Of a stretch of 64,000 bases of DNA, positions 8,356-16,961 are shown in pieces. This DNA comes from Flavobacterium sp. LC2016-13. Its GTDB lineage: Bacteria; Bacteroidota; Bacteroidia; Flavobacteriales; Flavobacteriaceae. Where the stretch lies: positions 62,001 to 126,000 of the forward strand of contig NZ_WMDQ01000010.1 of NCBI RefSeq assembly GCF_009707955.1, given 5' to 3'. Both the position numbers and the translations under genes were made by a program. Within the stretch, counting starts at the first letter, position 1. Each line of letters starts with the position of its first letter. The notes under the pieces were generated by a model. That model was not told the DNA's origin. It searched no databases and worked only from the letters and a program-made list of their open reading frames with translations.

Positions 8356-9669
8356 ATGGGAATTTTTAAAATCGAAGGAGGAATTCCTTTAAAAGGAGAA
8401 ATCACTCCGCAAGGAGCAAAAAATGAGGCATTACAAATTTTATGTGCCGTGCTTTTAACGGGGGATAAAGTAAAAATTAATAATATTCCCGATATTATTG
8501 ACATCAATAAATTAATCACATTGTTGGGTAATTTAGGTGTAAAAATTCAACGAAATGAACCGGGTTCGATTACGTTTCAGGCTGATGAAGTTAATGTTGG
8601 ATATTTAGAAACAGAAGCTTTCAAAAAAGAAGGCGGAGCGCTACGTGGTTCTATTATGATTGTTGGACCTCTTTTGGCACGTTTCGGAAAAGGATATATT
8701 CCAAAACCGGGTGGAGATAAAATTGGTCGTCGTAGATTAGATACACATTTTGAAGGTTTTATTAACCTTGGAGCAAAATTCAGATACAACAGAGAAGATC
8801 ACTTTTACGGAGTAGAATCTCCTGCAGAAGGACTTCAGGGAACAGATATGTTGCTTGACGAAGCCTCTGTAACCGGAACTGCAAATATCGTAATGGCTGC
8901 AGTTTTAGCAAAAGGACAAACAACAGTTTACAACGCTGCTTGTGAGCCTTACTTACAACAATTGTGTAAAATGCTAAACTCGATGGGAGCTAAAATCACC
9001 GGAGTTGGATCAAACTTATTAACTATCGAAGGTGTTGAAAGCCTTGGAGGTTGTGAGCACACAATTCTTCCTGATATGATCGAAATTGGTTCTTGGATTG
9101 GTCTTGCAGCTATGACAAAAAGTGAAATCACGATTAAAAATGTAAGCTGGGATAATTTAGGTTTGATTCCGAATACATTCAGAAAACTTGGTATTACAAT
9201 TGAAAGAAAAGGAGATGATATTTATATTCCTGCTCACAAAGACGGATACGAAGTAAAAACAGATATTGATGGTTCTATCTTAACTATTGCCGATGCACCG
9301 TGGCCAGGATTTACGCCTGACTTGTTGAGTATCGTTTTGGTTGTGGCAACACAGGCGAAAGGCGATGTTTTAATTCACCAAAAAATGTTCGAAAGCCGTT
9401 TGTTTTTCGTGGATAAATTAATTGATATGGGAGCAAAAATTATGCTATGTGATCCGCACAGAGCTGTGGTTATGGGACATAATTTTGAATCTCAACTAAA
9501 AGCAACAACAATGTCATCTCCGGATATTCGTGCGGGAATTTCATTATTGATTGCAGCACTTTCTGCTAAAGGAACAAGCACAATTCAAAATATCGAGCAA
9601 ATCGACCGTGGATATGAAAGAATTGATGAACGCTTAAGAGCAATTGGAGCTAAAATTATAAGAGCTTAA
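8356..9669 (+). CDS. murA: UDP-N-acetylglucosamine 1-carboxyvinyltransferase (Asp-type active site)
   Basis: A 437-residue enzyme for the first committed step of peptidoglycan synthesis, transferring enolpyruvate from PEP to UDP-GlcNAc in the cytoplasm. Conserved KNEALQ near residue 22, GALRGSIMIVGPLLARFG, and the catalytic loop PGGDKIGRRRLDTH. The residue after PGG is Asp121 (codon 8716-8718), where E. coli MurA has Cys115, the residue alkylated by fosfomycin. The Asp form is catalytically competent in several lineages and is not inhibited by the drug. Third gene of the DUF493-DUF4290 cluster. Confidence 0.97.
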   Translation: MGIFKIEGGIPLKGEITPQGAKNEALQILCAVLLTGDKVKINNIPDIIDINKLITLLGNLGVKIQRNEPGSITFQADEVNVGYLETEAFKKEGGALRGSIMIVGPLLARFGKGYIPKPGGDKIGRRRLDTHFEGFINLGAKFRYNREDHFYGVESPAEGLQGTDMLLDEASVTGTANIVMAAVLAKGQTTVYNAACEPYLQQLCKMLNSMGAKITGVGSNLLTIEGVESLGGCEHTILPDMIEIGSWIGLAAMTKSEITIKNVSWDNLGLIPNTFRKLGITIERKGDDIYIPAHKDGYEVKTDIDGSILTIADAPWPGFTPDLLSIVLVVATQAKGDVLIHQKMFESRLFFVDKLIDMGAKIMLCDPHRAVVMGHNFESQLKATTMSSPDIRAGISLLIAALSAKGTSTIQNIEQIDRGYERIDERLRAIGAKIIRA

Positions 9670-9677
9670 AAAGTTAG

Positions 9678-9737
9678 CCACGAATTCACGAATTATTTTT
9701 TGATAATCTTTTGAGATTTGAATTCGTGAATTCGTGG
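9678..9737. repeat. Perfect 17-bp inverted repeat after murA
   Basis: Arms CCACGAATTCACGAATT (9678-9694) and its exact reverse complement (9721-9737), separated by 26 AT-rich bases. It fills the murA to cation-transporter gap, starting 8 bases after the murA stop. There is no terminal T-run. A partial copy of the word (GCGAATTCGTGAA) is found at about 35032-35044, pointing to a dispersed family. Confidence 0.85.
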
Positions 9738-9755
9738 TGAAAAAAAATAGTCGAA

Positions 9756-10634
9756 ATGACAGATGAACAAAAAGCTGTAAAAGCTACTATCTTTAGTATA
9801 GTTGGAAACACCTGCTTAGCCTTGATAAAAGGTTTGGCAGGTTTTTTTGGCAATTCTTATGCCTTGATTGCAGATGCAATAGAATCAACGGCAGACATAT
9901 TCTCTTCTTGTTTGGTTTTATTCGGGATCAAATATTCGAATAAACCTGCAGATGAAAACCATCCTTACGGGCATGGTCGTGCAGAACCTTTAATTACCTT
10001 TTTGGTCGTTGGGTTTTTAATTACTTCGGCAACGATTATTGGTTACGAAAGTATTTCTAATATTCAAACTTCACATGATTTGCCCAGATCCTGGACTTTA
10101 TATGTTTTGGGAGCTATTATCATTTGGAAAGAATATTCGTTTCGTTTGGTAATGAAACGAAGCAAAGAAACAAATAGTTCTTCTCTTGCCGCTGATGCAT
10201 GGCACCATCGTAGTGATGCCATAACTTCTGTTGCGGCGTTCATCGGAATTTCGATTGCGCTAATCATGGGAAAAGGTTTTGAATCTGCAGATGATTGGGC
10301 CGCACTTTTTGCTGCATTTTTTATCTTATACAATAGTTATAAAATATTCAGACCGGCTCTTGGCGAAATCATGGATGAGAATCTTAACGATGATTTGGTC
10401 GAAGAAATCCGCGTGAAATCTTTAACGGTAGGCGGGATTTTAGGTACAGAAAAATGTTTTATCCGTAAAGCCGGAATGAAATATCATGTTGATCTTCACG
10501 CTATTGTATCAGCTAAAATTTCTGTAAAAGAAGGACATGATTTATCGCATAAATTGCAAGATACTTTAAAAGAAAAAATACCTCAATTGGGCAATGTTTT
10601 AATTCATATTGAACCGGATGATTATCATTGTTAG
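9756..10634 (+). CDS. Cation diffusion facilitator (CDF) family transporter
   Basis: A 292-residue inner-membrane efflux carrier for divalent metals (Zn, Mn, Fe or Co). It has hydrophobic helices characteristic of the family, the metal site of TM2 in ALIADAIESTADIF (Asp, and Ser/Thr in place of a second Asp), HPYGHGRAEPL, and the TM5 partner site AADAWHHRSDAITS (H-x-x-x-D). The C-terminal cytosolic domain ends in HVDLHAIV and VLIHIEPDDYHC, the usual dimerisation and regulatory metal site. Metal specificity cannot be read reliably. Confidence 0.92.
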   Translation: MTDEQKAVKATIFSIVGNTCLALIKGLAGFFGNSYALIADAIESTADIFSSCLVLFGIKYSNKPADENHPYGHGRAEPLITFLVVGFLITSATIIGYESISNIQTSHDLPRSWTLYVLGAIIIWKEYSFRLVMKRSKETNSSSLAADAWHHRSDAITSVAAFIGISIALIMGKGFESADDWAALFAAFFILYNSYKIFRPALGEIMDENLNDDLVEEIRVKSLTVGGILGTEKCFIRKAGMKYHVDLHAIVSAKISVKEGHDLSHKLQDTLKEKIPQLGNVLIHIEPDDYHC

Positions 10635-10694
10635 AGGTTCAAAGGCGCAAAGGTGCTGAGGTTCTAAGGTTTTCTTTTGAAACGTGAAAAAAGC

Positions 10695-10735
10695 AAAATC
10701 CGTTTATTCTTTAAAAAGAGTAAGCGGATTTTTTA
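10695..10735 (+). terminator. Terminator after the CDF transporter
   Basis: AAAATCCG (10695-10702) pairs with CGGATTTT (10725-10732), and T-rich sequence follows. It lies 60 bases after the transporter stop. Confidence 0.7.
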
Positions 10736-10737
10736 TT

Positions 10738-10905
10738 TGGGCGTTACCTTCGGCCGGGCTATCCGCTATATCTTTTTATTTTTAAAGAAAAAATAAAAAG
10801 GATACCGCTTCTATCCCTAACGCATACTCGGGTTATGAGAAATTTATGGTTTTTATTTTTTTACACGGTTACAATTGTCAGTTCGAGCGTCCCGAAGCTT
10901 CGGGA
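10738..10905. other. Structured intergenic element plus TCCCGAAGCTTCGGGA palindrome
   Basis: An outer pair GCGTTA (10741-10746) / TAACGC (10818-10823) encloses a long AT-rich stem, TATCTTTTTATTTTT at 10769-10783 with 10788-10804 (one bulged base), and two copies of CCGCT flank that stem. Then comes the perfect 16-nt palindrome TCCCGAAGCTTCGGGA (10890-10905), which recurs at 27728-27743. The rest of the 335-bp gap to the DUF5686 stop holds CAAAGG/CCTTTG words (10640-10675, 10926-10965). No ORF is seen. I recall similar elements in other Bacteroidota genomes, but the function is unknown. Confidence 0.6.
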
Positions 10906-10969
10906 GAGAACCCGCAAAGCATTTCGACTACACACCTTTGAACCTTTGCTCCTCTGAACCTTTGTACCT

Positions 10970-13459
10970 TTAATTCAAAATATTCAAAATCTTCAAACCA
11001 AATACAACACCATTTTGTTGAATTCCGCTTTGATAAGAATGAACATAATCTACTCTGAATAATTTAAATTTTCCGAAACCTAAATTGTCTAAACCAATCG
11101 TAAATTCAGAATATGGTTTTCTATCCGGAATTGCCAGAGAATGAAATCCAATATTCATTGTTGATTTTAAGAGATTCAGTAGTGGAATTTTATTCATAAT
11201 AAATCCCATATCGTTATGTTCCAAATGCATTTCAAAATAGCTGTCGTTCGTGCTGTTGGCGTAGTAAGGCATTAAGTTAAAAACATTCAGATAACGATCG
11301 CTTGTACCAATATGAGTTTGGTTTCCGTTAAAATGTCTGTAATCAATAAACGAAATATTTTCTGCGTTAAAGAACTTTCCTGCTCTGAAATTCATTCCTA
11401 AAATTCCTTTATTATCTAATGATAAATCATATTGAACAGAAGCTCCGATTCGCTCAAATTCATATTTCTTTTCGCTTGCTGCAAAAGCTTTTTCAAATGC
11501 CAGAAATACAGTCGGATATTTGTCATCTTTAAAATTATATCTTCCGTCAGGTCTTGAAATATATTTGTTTCCAAAATTAATTCGGGCCGTTAAAGCGGCC
11601 TTAAATAAATCATGCTGATCAAAAGCTGGCGTATCAAAATCATTTGGCGCTAGCGGATTGTTGGAAGAATAAAAATCATCTCTTTTAAAGAAAGAATAAT
11701 CAGTTGTATTAAAAAGAGGTTTTCGCTGTTCGTAAGCAATTTTTCCATTCAAATTCAAACCATTTGCAACATCTTGAGCATAATTAATTTGAGCAAATTC
11801 TAAATTGTACAACTTCATATAATTGTCTTTAAAAAATAAAGAACTTATAGAATTGACAAACTTACTTATAGGTTCAGCACTGTTAAATTGCGCCACTTTT
11901 GTTCCTCCCGAAATGCCAATTGTAGCGTAGTTTATATTGTTGAATTTATGAGTGAATTCGCCAATAACACGAAAACGCTCATCTGAAAAACCATAATTAA
12001 AAGTGGTGCTTATCGAAGTGCTTTTTCCTTCATCTTCATTCCATTTTTTAAAAGAAAATCCGGAATCAAAATTAAACCCCTGAACGGTATTAAAACTTAA
12101 TGAAGCGATGTTTAGTAAACCTTTATATTCAAAAGAATGTTTCTTGAAAGTGTTTTTGTATTCATATCCCATTAGGATATCCAAAACTTTAAATTTGTTG
12201 TTTTTTGCATCAACAGAATCTATATATTTTTGAGATTTTCTAATGGTTTGAAGGCTGTCTTTTTTTGTATAATCCGTACTTTCTTCAATTGTTAGCGGTA
12301 TTGGTCTTATTTCATTCCAAAAAGCATCATCTTTTTTGTTGGCATTATCTTCAAAAGCTACAATTTCATTACTAAAAGTCTTCTTTTCAAAAGAGTCCGG
12401 GAATTCATAATTCGAATAAACATAATTAAATTTCCCTGAAAATTTCACTCCAAAAACTCCGGCATTAAAAGATAATGTTTGGGCATTTTTCGACCAGATT
12501 TTATTTTTGGTATTATAACTAAAGCTCTGTTTTAAAGTCATCGACTCTGTAAATTCATTTTTCATGCGATATCCTTTTATATCTAAATCGATCGCATAAA
12601 TGGCAAAACTGTCATCAACAATATAAATATAACCTTCGAAAACGGGTTCTTTATCGCGTTTTGGTGTGACTTTTATTTTATTGATTTCCTGATTGTTTTC
12701 ATCAAAAAAAGTACCTTCCAATTTATATTTATAATAATTGAAAGCATTATCAGCAATTGGAGAAATAAGATTTATACCAAATTCTAACGTATTATCATAA
12801 AAATCATAAGTCGATAAAGTAGCCGTGTTATAACTGTATCCTTTGTTGTTTCCTGAAATTTTAGAAGCAATGATTTTTTCCTTTAATTTATTCGGTTTTT
12901 CAAAAGTAATTTTCGAAATGGTTTCAGATAAATATAAAATTCCGGTTCCGGTAGAATCAAGGTTTGAAGCCATATCATCGCCAATATCTAATTTTTGTCC
13001 AAGGATTTTTTTAGGCAAATCTTTGACTTTAAACATTCCCTTCGAATAAAAATCAGCGGTGTATCGTGCTGTTTTTTCAGAATTTTGCTTTTTGTTTGCA
13101 ATCGCACTTCTTATAATTGCGTTGGCCGGATTATTTTTAGGATCAATTACAACTTCGTTTAAATCGAAACTTTCCTCCAGCATTTTTACATCCAAAATAA
13201 TTATTTTTGAAGATGCAGAAACCGCAATTTTTTGAGTTTTAAAACCTAAATACTGAAAAGTGATTTTGTTTTTACCAACTTCTTTTACGTTCAGTTGATA
13301 TTGCCCTTGCTCGTTTGAAGTCGTTCCGGCATAAGTGTTTTCTTCAAATACGGAGACAAAAGGTAATGGATTTCCTTTTTCGTCGGTTATTGTTCCTTTG
13401 ATTTGAGCAAAGTTTGAAATCGAAAAAAATAAAAAGGCGAGTACTATATAGTTTTTCAT
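10970..13459 (-). CDS. DUF5686 family outer-membrane protein with carboxypeptidase-like regulatory domain
   Basis: An 829-residue exported protein. The signal peptide ends near ISNFAQ; a CarboxypepD_reg beta-sandwich follows at about residues 20-105 (IKGTITDEKGNPLPFVSV, ending EEVVI-like), and then the DUF5686 body, beginning ANAIIRSAIANKKQ. The C-terminal half alternates short beta strands and ends with an aromatic-rich strand, as in outer-membrane barrels. It is a Bacteroidota family of unknown role that lacks a TonB plug. It is monocistronic and converges on the CDF gene. Confidence 0.85.
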   Translation of the reverse strand: MKNYIVLAFLFFSISNFAQIKGTITDEKGNPLPFVSVFEENTYAGTTSNEQGQYQLNVKEVGKNKITFQYLGFKTQKIAVSASSKIIILDVKMLEESFDLNEVVIDPKNNPANAIIRSAIANKKQNSEKTARYTADFYSKGMFKVKDLPKKILGQKLDIGDDMASNLDSTGTGILYLSETISKITFEKPNKLKEKIIASKISGNNKGYSYNTATLSTYDFYDNTLEFGINLISPIADNAFNYYKYKLEGTFFDENNQEINKIKVTPKRDKEPVFEGYIYIVDDSFAIYAIDLDIKGYRMKNEFTESMTLKQSFSYNTKNKIWSKNAQTLSFNAGVFGVKFSGKFNYVYSNYEFPDSFEKKTFSNEIVAFEDNANKKDDAFWNEIRPIPLTIEESTDYTKKDSLQTIRKSQKYIDSVDAKNNKFKVLDILMGYEYKNTFKKHSFEYKGLLNIASLSFNTVQGFNFDSGFSFKKWNEDEGKSTSISTTFNYGFSDERFRVIGEFTHKFNNINYATIGISGGTKVAQFNSAEPISKFVNSISSLFFKDNYMKLYNLEFAQINYAQDVANGLNLNGKIAYEQRKPLFNTTDYSFFKRDDFYSSNNPLAPNDFDTPAFDQHDLFKAALTARINFGNKYISRPDGRYNFKDDKYPTVFLAFEKAFAASEKKYEFERIGASVQYDLSLDNKGILGMNFRAGKFFNAENISFIDYRHFNGNQTHIGTSDRYLNVFNLMPYYANSTNDSYFEMHLEHNDMGFIMNKIPLLNLLKSTMNIGFHSLAIPDRKPYSEFTIGLDNLGFGKFKLFRVDYVHSYQSGIQQNGVVFGLKILNILN

Positions 13460-13528
13460 GAAAGCTTTTTCTCTAACAAAAATAAAATAAGTTAAATCTG
13501 AGCTTATTAATAATTTGTTAAATAACGT

Positions 13529-13942
13529 TTATAAGAAAGCCTGAATTGCAAGATTATAGCTTTTTAAACCAAAACCTAAAATAACGCCTTTTGCATTTCC
13601 CGATAAATACGACTGATGCCTAAAACTTTCACGGGCATACGTATTAGAAATATGAACTTCTATAACCGGAGTTGTTACGGCTTTTATGGCATCACCCAAA
13701 CCAATTGAAGTATGTGTATAAGCACCGGCATTTAAAATAATTCCATCAAAAGTAAAACCACATTCCTGAATTTTTCCAATCAATTCACCTTCAATGTTAC
13801 TTTGATAATACGAAAGTTCGACGTTTGGATATTCCTTTTGTAACGTTTCAAAATAATCTTCAAAAGTTTGACTTCCGTAAACTTCAGGTTCTCTTTTTCC
13901 TAAAAGATTCAAATTGGGTCCGTTGATAATGCAGATTTTCAT
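13529..13942 (-). CDS. aroQ: Type II 3-dehydroquinate dehydratase
   Basis: A 137-residue dodecameric enzyme of the shikimate pathway that dehydrates 3-dehydroquinate. Seen: INGPNLNLLGKREPEVYG at the N-terminus with the catalytic Arg/Tyr lid, LNAGAYTHTSIGLGDAI for substrate binding, and EVHISNTYARESFRHQSYLS containing the catalytic His. The length is slightly below the usual 145. It stands alone, downstream of the barrel gene on the same strand but separated from it by a terminator. Confidence 0.95.
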   Translation of the reverse strand: MKICIINGPNLNLLGKREPEVYGSQTFEDYFETLQKEYPNVELSYYQSNIEGELIGKIQECGFTFDGIILNAGAYTHTSIGLGDAIKAVTTPVIEVHISNTYARESFRHQSYLSGNAKGVILGFGLKSYNLAIQAFL

Positions 13943-13989
13943 AAGTGATTTTAATTTTATTAAAGTGAATTCACAAGTATGTAAAAATA

Positions 13990-14023
13990 AAAAAACCGTG
14001 CTAATTAATAGAACGGTTTTTAT
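13990..14023 (-). terminator. Terminator after the minus-strand barrel gene
   Basis: AAAACCGT / ACGGTTTT arms around a 12-base loop, with an A-run on the plus strand giving a T-run on the minus strand, 20 bases after the stop at 14045. Confidence 0.75.
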
Positions 14024-14044
14024 AAAAGTATGTGATATTATTTT

Positions 14045-14605
14045 TTAGAACATAAATCCGGCAGACAATTGTATAGTTGAGTTTTTAACATCCGCGTTTT
14101 TTGAAGCTTCTGTTAACCCTAAACCATAACGACCCTGAATGAAAAGGTTTTTGGTGATTTTAAATCCAAGTCCCGCATTTAGACCAAATTCGAAGGTTTC
14201 AGCATCTTTTACATCAAAATCATTTTTTTCGCTTAATAAAAATGAAGCTTGTGGCCCAACTTCAAGACTAAATGAATCTGTCAAATAAAATTTAGCCATA
14301 ACCGGTATAGATAAATAGCCTAATTCATTTTTAAATTCATCAACCGCATTTTTATAAGTAGCTCCCTGAGTAGAGTATAAAAGTTCCGGTTGAACAGCAA
14401 AACGATCTAATAGTTTAATTTCTGCAACTAAACCTGCGTGATAACTTGTAATACCATCTTTATCAAAAGCGACACCTTCCATATAAGCATCTCCTGTTTG
14501 ACTGGCAAAGTTTACCCCAGCTTTAACACCTAATCGTAATAATTGTGCCTGAATTGTAGCCGATGTTGCGATGAACAATACAGCTGCTAAAAATATCTTT
14601 TTCAT
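14045..14605 (-). CDS. PorT-like outer-membrane beta-barrel protein (paralogue 1)
   Basis: A 186-residue protein with a signal peptide cleaved near IQA-Q, then LRLGVKAGVNFASQTGDAYMEG, FAVQPELLYSTQGATY, YLSIPVMAKFYL, FSLEVGPQASFLLS and a C-terminal strand ending in Phe. This is the OMP_b-brl_2 (PorT-like) eight-stranded barrel pattern. It is about half identical to the three plus-strand genes that follow, and is transcribed divergently from them. Ligand and function unknown. Confidence 0.85.
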   Translation of the reverse strand: MKKIFLAAVLFIATSATIQAQLLRLGVKAGVNFASQTGDAYMEGVAFDKDGITSYHAGLVAEIKLLDRFAVQPELLYSTQGATYKNAVDEFKNELGYLSIPVMAKFYLTDSFSLEVGPQASFLLSEKNDFDVKDAETFEFGLNAGLGFKITKNLFIQGRYGLGLTEASKNADVKNSTIQLSAGFMF

Positions 14606-14799
14606 AAATTATTTCTTTAAGATTAAAATTGTTTTTATATAAGTAAAACTATTTATTTATAGTTTTATTGCTCTTATATTATTGAATAAATAGTTAATAC
14701 AATTCACATTTGTTAAAATGATAATTTTTTATTGATGACACGTTGAAAAACTTCATAATTTATTACATGGTTTTGTCTCTTTTTTATGAAGTATAATTT

Positions 14800-14807
14800 T
14801 ATATTTG
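14800..14807 (+). promoter_or_regulatory. -7 box of the promoter for barrel paralogue 2
   Basis: TATATTTG matches TAnnTTTG. The 20 bases before it (ATGAAGTATAATTT) are almost the same as before the next two barrel genes. Transcription would start inside the longest possible reading frame, supporting the ATG at 14838. Confidence 0.65.
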
Positions 14808-14837
14808 ACACATAAATTTCGAACCAAAAACAATCAA

Positions 14838-15443
14838 ATGAAAAAAACTATGTTAACTGCGATGGCAGTGATGGCTTTCGTATTTTTAAATGCGCAAGAA
14901 ACTAAATTTGGATTAAAAGGTGGAGCTAATCTTTCTACATTGACAGGAGATACTCAACATACATCTTTAAAAGCAGGATTTCATGTTGGTGGATTTGCAG
15001 AATTTAAACTTTCTGATAAATTTTCTATTCAACCAGAGGTTCTTTATTCAACTCAAGGAACTAAAGAGAAAGGTTCAGGTACTGATTTTCAAGGTCAAGT
15101 TTATGAAATTGAATTAAACTATAAATTGGCTTACATTAATGTTCCAATTTTAGCAAAATATTATGTTGCTGAAAAATTTAGTTTAGAAGCTGGACCACAA
15201 ATTGGTTTTCTTGTAGCTGCAAAACGTAAATATACTGCTCCGGGGGTATCTGAAGAAGATGATGTTAAAAAAGATTTTGGATCAATTGACTTTGGAGTTG
15301 ATTTTGGTGCGGGTTATGATCTTACTGAAAAATTTTCTGTAGGACTTCGCTATAATCTTGGTTTAACAAACTTGCATAAAGATATTGATTATTACAAAAT
15401 AAAAAATAGTGTGTTCTCGTTATCGGCAGGATATAAGTTCTAA
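14838..15443 (+). CDS. PorT-like outer-membrane beta-barrel protein (paralogue 2)
   Basis: A 201-residue protein starting MKKTMLTAMAVMAFVFLNAQ, a signal peptide followed by ETKFGLKGGANLSTLTGD, FSIQPEVLYSTQGT, YINVPILAKYYV, FSLEAGPQIGFLVA and a terminal YKF. An upstream ATG at 14805 is in frame but lies at the promoter -7 box and would put charged residues before the signal peptide, so it is rejected. First of three tandem paralogues, each with its own promoter. Confidence 0.87.
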   Translation: MKKTMLTAMAVMAFVFLNAQETKFGLKGGANLSTLTGDTQHTSLKAGFHVGGFAEFKLSDKFSIQPEVLYSTQGTKEKGSGTDFQGQVYEIELNYKLAYINVPILAKYYVAEKFSLEAGPQIGFLVAAKRKYTAPGVSEEDDVKKDFGSIDFGVDFGAGYDLTEKFSVGLRYNLGLTNLHKDIDYYKIKNSVFSLSAGYKF

Positions 15444-15484
15444 TGTTTTATTAAACAGTGTTTTATCTCTTATTTACCACATTC

Positions 15485-15531
15485 TTTGTTAAAAAACAAA
15501 TTAATTTTTAGTAAGTATAGTTTTATATTTG
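15485..15531 (+). promoter_or_regulatory. Promoter region of barrel paralogue 3
   Basis: TATATTTG at 15524-15531 preceded by AAGTATAGTTT. Upstream, the near-palindrome TTTGTTAAAAAACAAA (15485-15500) is also found before paralogue 4 at about 16238-16253, a shared element that could be a regulator site or an ancestral duplication remnant. Confidence 0.6.
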
Positions 15532-15559
15532 AGTAATTAATTTAACCAAAACAAATAAA

Positions 15560-16144
15560 ATGAGAAAAATTATTTTATCTGCACTAGCAGTTATGGCATT
15601 TGGACTAACAAATGCTCAGTCTACTAAATTTGGAGTAAAAGGAGGATTAAACCTTTCTACTATCACAGGTGGAAATGTTGAAGATAATAAATCCTTAGTT
15701 GGTTTTCATGTTGGAGGTTTTGCTGAAATCAAAATTGCTGAAAAATTTGCTATTCAACCTGAGCTTTTATATTCTGCACAAGGAAGCAAGTTCGATGGCG
15801 GTCCTTTTTTTGAAGATTTTGACGTTAAAGTAGATTATTTGAATATTCCTGTTTTAGCTAAATACTATATAGTAGAGAAGTTTAGTGTAGAAGCAGGTCC
15901 TCAATTAGGAATTTTATTGTCTGCAAAGTCTGAAGGTGAAGATGTTAAAGACTCTTTCAAATCTGTAGATCTTGGATTTAACGTAGGTGCAGGATTTCAA
16001 TTTACCGAAAATCTTTCTATTAATCTTCGTTATACTATCGGTCTATCGCCTATTTCTGACAATGCAGATATCGAAGATGAAGAAGATTATTATGACAGCG
16101 CTAAAAATAGCAACTTAGCTTTATCTTTGGCATATAAATTTTAA
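15560..16144 (+). CDS. PorT-like outer-membrane beta-barrel protein (paralogue 3)
   Basis: A 194-residue barrel. It has a signal peptide (MRKIILSALAVMAFGLTNAQ), STKFGVKGGLNLSTITGG, FAIQPELLYSAQGSKF, YLNIPVLAKYYI, FSVEAGPQLGILLS and an acidic loop (DIEDEEDYYD) near the C-terminus before the last strand LALSLAYKF. It is most similar to paralogue 4. It has its own promoter and a terminator directly downstream, so it is expressed as a single gene. Confidence 0.87.
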   Translation: MRKIILSALAVMAFGLTNAQSTKFGVKGGLNLSTITGGNVEDNKSLVGFHVGGFAEIKIAEKFAIQPELLYSAQGSKFDGGPFFEDFDVKVDYLNIPVLAKYYIVEKFSVEAGPQLGILLSAKSEGEDVKDSFKSVDLGFNVGAGFQFTENLSINLRYTIGLSPISDNADIEDEEDYYDSAKNSNLALSLAYKF

Positions 16145-16160
16145 ATTTATTTCAAGATTC

Positions 16161-16198
16161 ATACAAAAGCCTTCCAATAATGGAAGGTTTTTTTGTAT
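16161..16198 (+). terminator. Terminator after paralogue 3
   Basis: CCTTCCA / TGGAAGG stem with an ATAA loop, extended by ATACAAAA and TTTTTTGTAT on the two sides. Confidence 0.85.
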
Positions 16199-16264
16199 AT
16201 GTTATTAACATAATTTTGGCTCACAATTACTATTATTTTTGTTAAAAAACAAATCCTTTTTCAT

Positions 16265-16281
16265 GAAGTATAGTTTTATAT
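16265..16281 (+). promoter_or_regulatory. Promoter of barrel paralogue 4
   Basis: GAAGTATAGTTTTATATTTG ends at about 16281 with TATATTTG. It is essentially the same as the promoters of paralogues 2 and 3, including the spacing of about 30 bases to the ATG. Confidence 0.65.
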
Positions 16282-16313
16282 TTGCCACTTAATTTTAACC
16301 ATATACAAATAAA

Positions 16314-16883
16314 ATGAAGAAAATTATTTTATGTGCTATTGCAATAATGGCATTTGGATTTGCGAACGCGCAAAAAACTAGATTTGGAGTAAAAGGTGGT
16401 CTTAATATAGCTACAATTGGTGGTGATGATCGTGCTAACGCACTAGTTGGTTTTCAATTAGGTGGTTTTGCTGAAGTGAAAGTTTGGAAAAAATTATACA
16501 TTCAACCAGAGCTTTTATATTCTGCTCAAGGAGGAAAATTTGATGGATACTATGGTGAGCGTGACTATACCGTAAATTTAAATTACATCAATGTTCCTGT
16601 ATTGGCTAAATATTACATTACAAAACAATTCACTGTTGAAGCTGGACCACAACTTGGAGTTTTAGTTTCTAGTAAAAACACTTATGACGAAAAATCAGTT
16701 GATGTTGGTTTCAATTTAGGAGCGGGATATAATTTTACAGACAATTTCTCTGTAGGTATTCGTTATACTATTGGTTTAACTAATGTTTACAGATATGAAG
16801 ATGAATATTATGGTGACTTTGGTTATTACGATAATAGATATACTAATAATGTCCTTGCATTAACTGCAGCATACAAATTCTAA
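16314..16883 (+). CDS. PorT-like outer-membrane beta-barrel protein (paralogue 4)
   Basis: A 189-residue barrel. It has a signal peptide (KKIILCAIAIMAFGFANAQ), KTRFGVKGGLNIATIGGDD, LYIQPELLYSAQGGKF, YINVPVLAKYYI, FTVEAGPQLGVLVS and a Tyr/Asp-rich extracellular loop (YEDEYYGDFGYYDNRY) before the final strand. The Tyr-rich loop is where it differs most from its paralogues. It is terminated separately before xerD. Confidence 0.87.
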   Translation: MKKIILCAIAIMAFGFANAQKTRFGVKGGLNIATIGGDDRANALVGFQLGGFAEVKVWKKLYIQPELLYSAQGGKFDGYYGERDYTVNLNYINVPVLAKYYITKQFTVEAGPQLGVLVSSKNTYDEKSVDVGFNLGAGYNFTDNFSVGIRYTIGLTNVYRYEDEYYGDFGYYDNRYTNNVLALTAAYKF

Positions 16884-16903
16884 TATTAGCTTATAATATT
16901 TAT

Positions 16904-16934
16904 AAAACCTTCCCTGATCAGGAAGGTTTTTTTG
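16904..16934 (+). terminator. Terminator after paralogue 4
   Basis: AAAACCTTCC / GGAAGGTTTT arms around CTGATCA, followed by TTTG. Confidence 0.85.
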
Positions 16935-16961
16935 TGCTCAAAAATGTTTTACTTTGTAAAT

